Of a stretch of 64,000 nt of DNA, positions 58,142-64,000 are shown piece after piece (within the stretch, counting starts at the first letter, position 1; each line of letters opens with the position of its first letter). The DNA lies in the NCBI GenBank assembly GCA_029202405.1, contig CP119312.1, positions 2,237,001 through 2,301,000 of the forward strand. The letters are read 5' to 3'. This stretch comes from Candidatus Devosia phytovorans. GTDB taxonomy: Bacteria > Pseudomonadota > Alphaproteobacteria > Rhizobiales > Devosiaceae. A model generated the notes under the pieces. That model saw nothing but the letters and a program-made list of their open reading frames with translations. It ran no database searches and was not told the origin of the DNA. The position numbers were made by a program, and so were the translations under genes.

Positions 58142-59290
58142 TTAGATGGACGCGCCAGCCTGGCGCAGCAGGCCGACGAGGTCGGGATTGATCTGGCCGG
58201 TCACGCGATAGCTATGGAAATTCTCGAATTCGCGGATGGCGCGGGCGGTGCCATCGCCGGGATGGCCGTCGATCGAGCCGTGGTAGAAACCAAGGCTGGC
58301 GAGGCCACGCTGGATCTGGCTGACGAGCTGCACATTATTGGCGGGCAGCACGTTCTGCGGCACGGCTTCTGACTGGACGGCCGTAGCGGGCCGGGGTGCA
58401 GCCATGAGTTCAAGCGAAGCGACCTGGACAGGCGGCGCGGCAACAGGCGCGACGGCTGGCAGGGCAGCCTGGGGCACAGGCGCCGGGCTGGTCGAGGCCG
58501 GAGTGGAGCGACCGCCATCGACAGCGGCGACAATGGAATCAAGCGTGCTGGCGGCGGCATTGCCCACCGTATCGACGGCACTGTCGATCGGCGAAACGGG
58601 TGCCACGCGCGCGATCACCACATCGACCTGCGGTGCGGGCGCCACTGGCTGCTGGATCACGGCCTGCTGCACCGGCGCGGGCTGCACGGGCACGGGCTGC
58701 TGCGCTACGGGCACGCGACCGGCAGTATCGGACTTGAGGATGGCGTCGACCACGCCCGGCGTCAGGGCGCCGGTCGGGGTCATGCCGTTCTGGGTTTCAA
58801 AGGCGCGGATGGCCGTCGCGGTCTGCGGGCCGTAAAAGCCATCCACGGTGCCGCGGAAGAGGCCGATCTCGGTCAGCTTCTTCTGGACGGCAAAGGCATC
58901 CTTGTTGCCCACGGGGGCATCGGGAATGACCGGCGCGGCAGCCGGCACGCTGGTGACGCTGCCCGTGGTCTCGGGCGAGGTCACGGCAGGCAGCACGGCG
59001 GTCTGGCGCATTTCGGGCATGGGCTGCGGCTGGGGCTCCACGTCCGAATCAACCACCGCGACCGGTACTGCCGGGGATGGCGCAAAGAAGGGCGCCGGAT
59101 GGCGCGCGGTCTGAAAATAGAGCGCATTGCTCGCGGCCAGAGCCGTCATGGTCACCATGGCCAAAAGGCCAGAGGAGGCCAGCGGCGCACGCATATAGCG
59201 ATGGAAGGACCAAAGGCCCGCGCGGCCCATATGGGCCGCGAGTGCACTACCCGCCAGCAGAAGCGGGCGCGAGAGGGTTGAAGCCGTCAT
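58142..59290 (-). CDS. Peptidoglycan-binding protein with two PG_binding_1 domains
   Basis: This 382-residue protein has a membrane anchor near 38-58 (SSGLLAMVTMTALAASNALYF). A first PG-binding domain (about 125-185: AVQKKLTEIGLFRGTVDGFYG) follows, then a long Pro/Val/Gln-rich linker (190-315), and a second PG-binding domain (about 320-375: IQRGLASLGFYHGSIDGHPG). No enzymatic domain. The ATG at 59290 overlaps the histidine kinase stop (ATGA); a longer frame from 59317 is less likely. Coupling suggests a link to envelope sensing. Confidence 0.85.
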   Translation of the reverse strand: MTASTLSRPLLLAGSALAAHMGRAGLWSFHRYMRAPLASSGLLAMVTMTALAASNALYFQTARHPAPFFAPSPAVPVAVVDSDVEPQPQPMPEMRQTAVLPAVTSPETTGSVTSVPAAAPVIPDAPVGNKDAFAVQKKLTEIGLFRGTVDGFYGPQTATAIRAFETQNGMTPTGALTPGVVDAILKSDTAGRVPVAQQPVPVQPAPVQQAVIQQPVAPAPQVDVVIARVAPVSPIDSAVDTVGNAAASTLDSIVAAVDGGRSTPASTSPAPVPQAALPAVAPVAAPPVQVASLELMAAPRPATAVQSEAVPQNVLPANNVQLVSQIQRGLASLGFYHGSIDGHPGDGTARAIREFENFHSYRVTGQINPDLVGLLRQAGASI

Positions 59291-61098
59291 TGCGCTTTTC
59301 TTTTTTCGTCTTGCCATGGGTGTATCTGAGCGGCGGCCGGCTCTTTGCGGAAGGGTGTAACCGAGCCAGTTTCCTCGGTCTTTATTGCCGGACCGTTTAT
59401 GGGCAGTAAAACAGTCACGGTTGTCCCCGAACCAATTTCGGACATGGCCCGCAGCGTGCCCTTGTGCAGGTCGACGAGGCCCTTGACGATCGAGAGGCCA
59501 AGACCCGTGCCTTCATAGCGGCGATCGAGACCGTCATGAGCCTGGAAAAAGGGCTCGCCGATGCGCTGCAGCGATTCGGGCGGCATGCCGACGCCCTGGT
59601 CGGCGACCGAGATATTAAGGCTCTGGCCCTGACGCTTGACCGATACCGTCACCTGGCCGCCGCGATGGCTGAACTTGATGGCGTTGGACATCAGGTTGAT
59701 CAGGATCTGGCGGCAGGCGCGCTCGTCGGCCACCAGCATGGGCAGGTTGGGCGCAACGTCGGCAACCAGCGTCACCTCCTGCTTCTGGGCCAGGGTATCG
59801 ACCATGGAGAAGCAGGGGACGATCATGTCCTCGACGTCGAAGGGCTCGGTCTGCAGTTCGAACTTGCCGGCTTCGAGCTTGGACATGTCGAGCAGCATGC
59901 GCACCACTTCGAGCAGGTGCTTGCCGCTCTGGTGGATCAGGCCGGCATATTCGCGATGGGTGTCGCTGAGTTCGCCGCCGATGCCACTGGTCATCATTTC
60001 CGAAAAGCCGACGACGGCATTGAGCGGCGTGCGCAGCTCATGACCGATAGTGGCGAGGAAGCGCGACTTGGCGTCGGACGCCTCTTCGGCAGCGCGGCGG
60101 GCCTCCGCCATGGCGATTTCGTCATCCTTGCGGCGCGTCACGTCGCGGAACAGGGCGACGACCTCGCGGCGCTGACCATCCGCATCGGGATCGACGACGG
60201 GCGACAGGCTGACCTCGACCCAGATGAAATGGGGCAGATTGGACTGCGCGCGCGGATCATCCTGGCGTAGCCGCACTTCGAGCGTGCGGGCGCGGCCGGA
60301 CTGGTTGGCGTCGGCAAAGGCGTTGAGATAGGCGGGGCGATCCAGCACATGCAGGCGCCCGACCAGACCGCCATCGGCCAGCTCGAACCGGCGGCAGCCG
60401 AAGAGCTTCTCTGACGAGCGCGAAGCCATCAGGATATCGCCTTCGCTGGAGAAGCGAATGACGCCGTCCTGCACATGCTCGATCAGGTGGCGGTAGGCGG
60501 TCATCTGCGCCTTGTCATAGACTTCATAGGCCGCATTGATGCGGTTGGCGGTATGGATGATCAGCACGGCCGCCGCGATGAAGGCAATCACGCTGGTACC
60601 CATCAGGATGGGGCCATGGATGGTCAGCAGCGGAATGGAAAGGAGGCTGGAGAGGCCCGCGACCACCAGAATGCCGGCAAACATGGCCCAGCTGTGGCGG
60701 CGCAGACCGGGCTTGCCGAGCAACGCAGCCATGACCGGCGCCATCACGGCAATGGCCAGGCCGGCATCGCCCATATTGCTGTCAGCCAGGGTCAGCAGGC
60801 CACCAACGGCGAGCAGGGCATAAACCTGACCGGCGGCGGCAAAATCGAACAGGCGGCGCTGATGCAGCGCCAGCGTGATCATGCCGCCAGCCAGGGTCAG
60901 TGCAGCAATCACGAAGGGGAAGATGGCGCCGATGACAATGGCATAGACGGCGACCGGCATGCTCAGCGCGCCAAGCAGGATCATCAGGCGGGCATTGTTG
61001 GCGAGGGTCTTGCGACGCAGCATCTCAGGCCGCTGGCCGTTGCCAGAAGCGCGCTGAGACATCTCTTTGCTTTCGCCGAAAGAGAACAGGCTACGCAT
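59287..61098 (-). CDS. Membrane PAS histidine kinase (PleC/DivJ-like HisKA)
   Basis: This 603-residue sensor kinase has about six membrane helices (35-185), a PAS domain (about 205-325), then HisKA with H353 (IGHELRTPLNAVVGFSEM), and an ATPase domain with LMSNAIKFS, DQGVGM and GTGLGLSIVKGL. The HELRTPLNAVVGFSE motif is the PleC/DivJ/PdhS type that handles cell-cycle signalling in alphaproteobacteria. It is coupled to a peptidoglycan-binding protein gene. The ATG at 61098 is preferred to a TTG six bases upstream. Confidence 0.92.
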   Translation of the reverse strand: MRSLFSFGESKEMSQRASGNGQRPEMLRRKTLANNARLMILLGALSMPVAVYAIVIGAIFPFVIAALTLAGGMITLALHQRRLFDFAAAGQVYALLAVGGLLTLADSNMGDAGLAIAVMAPVMAALLGKPGLRRHSWAMFAGILVVAGLSSLLSIPLLTIHGPILMGTSVIAFIAAAVLIIHTANRINAAYEVYDKAQMTAYRHLIEHVQDGVIRFSSEGDILMASRSSEKLFGCRRFELADGGLVGRLHVLDRPAYLNAFADANQSGRARTLEVRLRQDDPRAQSNLPHFIWVEVSLSPVVDPDADGQRREVVALFRDVTRRKDDEIAMAEARRAAEEASDAKSRFLATIGHELRTPLNAVVGFSEMMTSGIGGELSDTHREYAGLIHQSGKHLLEVVRMLLDMSKLEAGKFELQTEPFDVEDMIVPCFSMVDTLAQKQEVTLVADVAPNLPMLVADERACRQILINLMSNAIKFSHRGGQVTVSVKRQGQSLNISVADQGVGMPPESLQRIGEPFFQAHDGLDRRYEGTGLGLSIVKGLVDLHKGTLRAMSEIGSGTTVTVLLPINGPAIKTEETGSVTPFRKEPAAAQIHPWQDEKRKAQ

Positions 61099-61440
61099 AC
61101 GCAATACTCACAAAACGACGCCAGCGGTTGCGGTTGCCTTAGGGGTCCCGCAAGAAGTGACTGCCTGGGCAGACTGCCTGAATGGGTTCAGGTCTTGTTG
61201 GGCCCACACTGCGGCCGGAGAGCTAAATTCGCTCTTAAGTTCGATGGTCCGGGAGGGTCTTCAGCACCCGTCGGGAGGCGCTTTCGGCGATTAGCGTAAA
61301 CAAGGTCTTGCCTCACGCGGACAGGGCAATTGCAATTTGCATAAAATTTTATCGAAAAATCCCAGCGCGGTTTAACAAGCCCCGGCTAGCTTGGGTTTTG
61401 CAGGCTGCAACCCGGTCTGCGACAGATTTCAGGTTTGCTC
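61099..61440. other. Divergent intergenic region
   Basis: These 342 bp lie between the divergent kinase gene and the small exported-protein gene. The middle (61320-61380) is AT-rich and likely holds promoters. No gene is supported. Confidence 0.45.
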
Positions 61441-61755
61441 ATGTTTGCAGTTGTTCGCTCGGTTTTCTGGCTCACCGTCGCCTATATGGTGATCAAGCCA
61501 GGCGTCGACCTGCCCAATGCCAACGAGATTTCGCAGCAGGCCATGGCCGCCGGCAGCCAGATCATTGCCGAGCAGATCGCCAATATCGAATGCGACTCAA
61601 TTCAGTGCCTCGGCGGCAAGGCCATCGCCACGCAGACGCTTGATAGTTTCGCCACCCAGACCCCTCCGCCCGTCGCCGTCGTTCCCCTGCAGGAGATTCC
61701 CGCGGCGATCAGCGTGGCCCCGGTTCCCATGCCGCGGCTGCACCGGGAGAGCTAG
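61441..61755 (+). CDS. Small exported or membrane-anchored protein of unknown function
   Basis: This 104-residue protein has an N-terminal hydrophobic segment (VVRSVFWLTVAYMVIKPGVDL), then a region with two cysteines (IANIECDSIQCLGGKAIATQ) and a Pro-rich C-terminal half. It looks like a signal-anchored periplasmic protein. No family recognised. It is followed by a terminator-like hairpin at 61754-61774. Confidence 0.7.
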   Translation: MFAVVRSVFWLTVAYMVIKPGVDLPNANEISQQAMAAGSQIIAEQIANIECDSIQCLGGKAIATQTLDSFATQTPPPVAVVPLQEIPAAISVAPVPMPRLHRES

Positions 61756-61774
61756 GAGGCTCGCGGAGCCTCCT
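61754..61774 (+). terminator. Hairpin at the end of the small exported-protein gene
   Basis: A perfect 9-bp stem (AGGAGGCTC with GAGCCTCCT) with a 3-nt loop overlaps the stop codon. The following bases are GTTGAAT, so the T-run is poor. It is probably a partial terminator. Confidence 0.55.
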
Positions 61775-61785
61775 GTTGAATACCA

Positions 61786-61876
61786 GCCGCCCGTGTCACT
61801 TCCCCAAGCGACACAGACCCGACGGGCCCCTGGTCCTTGGCCGCAAGCACCAGCTCGTGCTTGCGGTCTTTTCTTC
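61786..61876 (+). ncRNA. Candidate small RNA or structured leader before sufE
   Basis: The 130-bp gap before sufE can fold into two further hairpins. The first pairs GCCC (61789) with GGGC (61825), with GTGTC and GACAC (61793-61797, 61811-61815) inside, and leaves the loop ACTTCCCCAAGC unpaired. The second is the strong intrinsic terminator at 61842-61876. A C-rich loop followed by a terminator is typical of trans-acting small RNAs of alphaproteobacteria. No promoter was identified. Confidence 0.4.
61842..61876 (+). terminator. Strong intrinsic terminator upstream of sufE
   Basis: A perfect 10-bp stem (CCGCAAGCAC with GTGCTTGCGG) with a 6-nt loop is followed by TCTTTTCTT. It would end transcripts from the left, 27 bp before the sufE start, so sufE needs a promoter inside or just after it, or read-through. 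Confidence 0.85.
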
Positions 61877-61903
61877 GGCAGCGCTAGCCATTAGATAGCA
61901 GCC

Positions 61904-62320
61904 ATGACCGAGCCCCAAGCCTTCCAGGACATTGCCGAAAACCTCTCCTTCCTCGACGACTGGGAGGACCGGCTCAACTATGTGATCGAGCTGGGCCAGG
62001 CGCTGCCGGGCATGGATGATGCCGACAAGACCGACCTCAACCGGGTTAAAGGCTGCGTTTCCAACGTCTGGCTGGTGTCGAGCGTCGACGATAGCAAGGT
62101 CATGAGTTTTCGCGGCCAGTCCGATGCCATCATCACCAAGGGCCTGGTGGCGATCCTGCTGGCGCTCTACTCAGGCCGTCCGGCGGCAGAGATTGCCGAA
62201 ACCGATGCGATCGCATGGTTTGCCAAGGTCGGGCTCAGCGAGCATCTGGGTATGCAGCGCTCCAATGGCCTCGTCGCCATGGTCAATCGCATCCGCAGCG
62301 AGGCCAAGGCCCTCACCTGA
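61904..62320 (+). CDS. sufE: SufE-family sulfur acceptor
   Basis: SufE accepts persulfide sulfur from SufS cysteine desulfurase and stimulates Fe-S cluster assembly. It has 138 residues with the active Cys C51 in NRVKGCVSNVWLV, and FLDDWEDRLNYVIELG near the N-terminus. The gene is isolated from other suf genes, as is common in alphaproteobacteria. It converges with the acyltransferase gene. Confidence 0.95.
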   Translation: MTEPQAFQDIAENLSFLDDWEDRLNYVIELGQALPGMDDADKTDLNRVKGCVSNVWLVSSVDDSKVMSFRGQSDAIITKGLVAILLALYSGRPAAEIAETDAIAWFAKVGLSEHLGMQRSNGLVAMVNRIRSEAKALT

Positions 62321-63391
62321 TTATTCGGCCGGTGCAGCCACCGGCGTACGCCGCCGCTTGCCGAACAGCCGGCTGAAAATGCCCAACAAGGGCTGCTCTA
62401 GACCTCGGTAAACCACGATGCCCCCCAGGGTGCCGCCAAAGACCGCCAGGGTCGAGACGCCGGCATAGGCCCAAAGGTTTGCCGGATCGAGAAACTTGAA
62501 GGCGATATCGGCGACCACGGCCACGGCATAGATGTGGATCAGGTAGATCGAATAGGACGCATCACCGATCAGTTCGGCCAGTTTGACGCGTGGCACGGTG
62601 GTTTCAAAGCGCACCGCCAGCAGCACCAGCGCCGTGGCGAAGGCGAGGAAGCCGATGAAGGCCTGCCAATCCTCCACGAGGTTGGCATGGTCCACGCCAA
62701 AGCCCGCCACAAGGCCCACGGCCCCCAGCGCGGCCGCCGGCACGATTGTCTTGCCCGATAGTAGCTGCAAGCGCCCGCGCAGCGTCGCATAGCCCAGCCA
62801 GGCGCCGGCGACGAAGGCCAGCGGCATGAAGGTCGTATAGAATTTGGCGATCGCATCCTGCGGCACGAGCGTCGCGCCGATGATCGACAGCGCGACAAAG
62901 CCCAGTGTCAGCCAGACCACGCGCATCTTTGCGCTGAGGAATGCGAGCAAAGCAAAGCAGACGTAGAAGAAGACTTCGTAGTTGAGCGTCCAACCCAGCT
63001 TGTAGAGCGGATGAATGCCACCGCTTTCGGGGTTGTGGAAAGGTATGAACAGCAGCGAGAGGATCAGTTCGCCGGTATCATAGACCGTGGTTTTGAACAG
63101 CTCCGGCAGGAAAAAGGCCAGCGCCGCGGCAAACAGGGTTGCGCCCCAATACATGGGCACGATGCGGATGGCGCGGCGGCGCAGGAAATCGCCGGCCGAG
63201 AAGCGCTCATCCCCGGTGACCACGACCATGATGAAGCCTGAGATGACGAAGAACAGGATCACGCCCAGCCAGCCCATGCGGCCATAGAACAGGGTATGCT
63301 CGACCAGGGGATAAAGCAGAGCGTGCGAGGCCAGGACCAGCAGAGCCGCCAGGCCGCGCAGATATTGGATCGAGATGAATTTGTGCCGCAT
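62321..63391 (-). CDS. Acyltransferase 3 family membrane protein (OafA/YrhL-like)
   Basis: This 356-residue inner-membrane protein has about ten helices. The N-terminal QYLRGLAALLVLASHAL carries the family Arg and His, followed by FFVISGFIM and the RRR loop FLRRRAIRIVPMYW. Such proteins add acetyl or other acyl groups to surface polysaccharides. It stands alone here, so the substrate is unknown. Confidence 0.92.
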   Translation of the reverse strand: MRHKFISIQYLRGLAALLVLASHALLYPLVEHTLFYGRMGWLGVILFFVISGFIMVVVTGDERFSAGDFLRRRAIRIVPMYWGATLFAAALAFFLPELFKTTVYDTGELILSLLFIPFHNPESGGIHPLYKLGWTLNYEVFFYVCFALLAFLSAKMRVVWLTLGFVALSIIGATLVPQDAIAKFYTTFMPLAFVAGAWLGYATLRGRLQLLSGKTIVPAAALGAVGLVAGFGVDHANLVEDWQAFIGFLAFATALVLLAVRFETTVPRVKLAELIGDASYSIYLIHIYAVAVVADIAFKFLDPANLWAYAGVSTLAVFGGTLGGIVVYRGLEQPLLGIFSRLFGKRRRTPVAAPAE

Positions 63392-63444
63392 GAGCGTGCT
63401 TTACCACGGCTTTCCCCGGCCAATCATTACCGTCCATTACATAG

Positions 63445-63939
63445 TTAAGGCTGTTCCTTGGTGAACATCCTTGGCCGGTCCGGCAGCCAGTGACGCGCCC
63501 TGCCCTGCTGGACGCCCTCGGCCGCGGGCGACAGGCCGAACAGGTCTGCCAACTGGTCGAGCCCGATGCGCAGCACCAGCTTGGCGCTGCGGCGCGGCCA
63601 GCGCCGCTCTACCTCGATCTGCTGCATGCCCTTGCCCAGGCCGCAGACATCGAGCAGCACGCCCCAGCAGTCGGGCGGCAGCCGGCCAGCGAGCTGGTTG
63701 AGCTTCTGGCGTGCCGCAGCGGCGCTGTCGCTGGCGGTCTCGACGCCATTGGCGGAGCGGTTGCGGGTGCCGACGCTGGCCGGACTATAAGACATAGTCA
63801 CGCGCTGCATGACCTGGGCCCGCCGGATCAGCCGCTCCAGCCGTTGCGCCGCCTCGAGCTGATGCGGCGCGAGAAAGGCCGGTTCGCCGCCGCGCGCCAT
63901 GGCAAGGCGCAGCAGTCCTGTGTCTTCGTCACGCGACAT
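63445..63939 (-). CDS. DUF6456-domain protein
   Basis: This 164-residue protein has the DUF6456 pattern: PHQLEAAQRLERLIRRAQVMQRV, then AAARQKLNQLAGRLPPDCWGVLLDVCGLGKG and IEVERRWPRRSAKLVLRIGLDQLADLFGL. The ATG at 63939 overlaps the end of an upstream frame. Family of unknown function in alphaproteobacteria, often associated with regulatory helix-turn-helix genes. Confidence 0.85.
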   Translation of the reverse strand: MSRDEDTGLLRLAMARGGEPAFLAPHQLEAAQRLERLIRRAQVMQRVTMSYSPASVGTRNRSANGVETASDSAAAARQKLNQLAGRLPPDCWGVLLDVCGLGKGMQQIEVERRWPRRSAKLVLRIGLDQLADLFGLSPAAEGVQQGRARHWLPDRPRMFTKEQP

Positions 63940-64000
63940 GGAGCCGTGCCTCCAGAATGTCTTCGAGCAAGCAGAGGTCGCGGTCGAAAACGACATCGTC
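63929..64000 (-). CDS. C-terminus of an upstream gene (cut by window edge)
   Basis: The last 23 codons of a frame are visible, DDVVFDRDLCLLEDILEARL and on to the stop at 63929. It overlaps the DUF6456 start by 11 bp and contains its ribosome site (GGAGG), so the two are coupled. The identity cannot be told from this piece. Confidence 0.5.
   Translation of the reverse strand, partial: DDVVFDRDLCLLEDILEARLHVA

Overview
The window is one contiguous piece of a GC-rich alphaproteobacterial chromosome. The evidence for Hyphomicrobiales (Rhizobiales) is the block ccmIEFH, Do-like protease, two-component pair, glnE; a FeuPQ-type two-component system with a FeuN-like periplasmic protein; PleC/PdhS-type histidine kinases; DUF1491, DUF2336 and DUF6456 proteins; and a complete RcGTA-type gene transfer agent cluster. 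A Devosia-like member is my best guess, by inference only. I see no rRNA, tRNA, CRISPR array, integrase or transposase.

Left part (1-21.9 kb): an ABC exporter cut by the window edge, aminopeptidase N, a histidine kinase with a coupled 60-residue protein, glnE, an OmpR-type two-component pair behind a periplasmic Do-like protease, the cytochrome c maturation operon ccmIEFH, a protein of unknown function, a surface-antigen lipoprotein, and a FeuP/FeuQ-like pair preceded by a FeuN-like protein. Nearly all are on the minus strand in tightly coupled operons.

Middle part (21.9-40 kb): a full gene transfer agent (GTA) structural cluster, all minus strand, running from terminase (39.3 kb) down to the large gp15 fibre/hub protein and a lysis gene (22.5 kb). 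Every structural gene from g1 to g15 has an intact reading frame. The cluster carries several additions. A PIN-domain toxin-antitoxin pair is inserted antisense between terminase and portal. A three-gene putative toxin/immunity cassette is translationally coupled to the portal gene and followed by an intrinsic terminator. An endolysin is fused in frame to a holin-like tail with its own internal start. Palindromic intergenic repeats sit at three gene seams, and a HicAB-type pair adjoins the lysis end. A head-closure-like protein is encoded divergently just beyond terminase. This decorated GTA locus is the most interesting part of the window.

Right part (40-64 kb): MraY-like and FabA-like genes, a small kinase, a DUF5054 glycosidase-like protein, an SH3 protein, a YegD-type Hsp70, a TetR/epimerase unit with a clear operator, a degenerate GGDEF protein, a UPF0260 protein, a class A penicillin-binding protein, a decayed HigBA toxin-antitoxin pair (toxin frameshifted, antitoxin intact), small membrane proteins, a DUF1214/DUF1254 pair, ChrA, a coupled small protein plus lipoprotein, DUF2336 and DUF1491 proteins, a histidine kinase with a coupled peptidoglycan-binding protein, a possible small RNA before sufE, an acyltransferase and a DUF6456 protein.

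Several families of palindromic repeats (about 100-155 bp) are scattered in intergenic gaps. In two places they supply the last codons of a gene.
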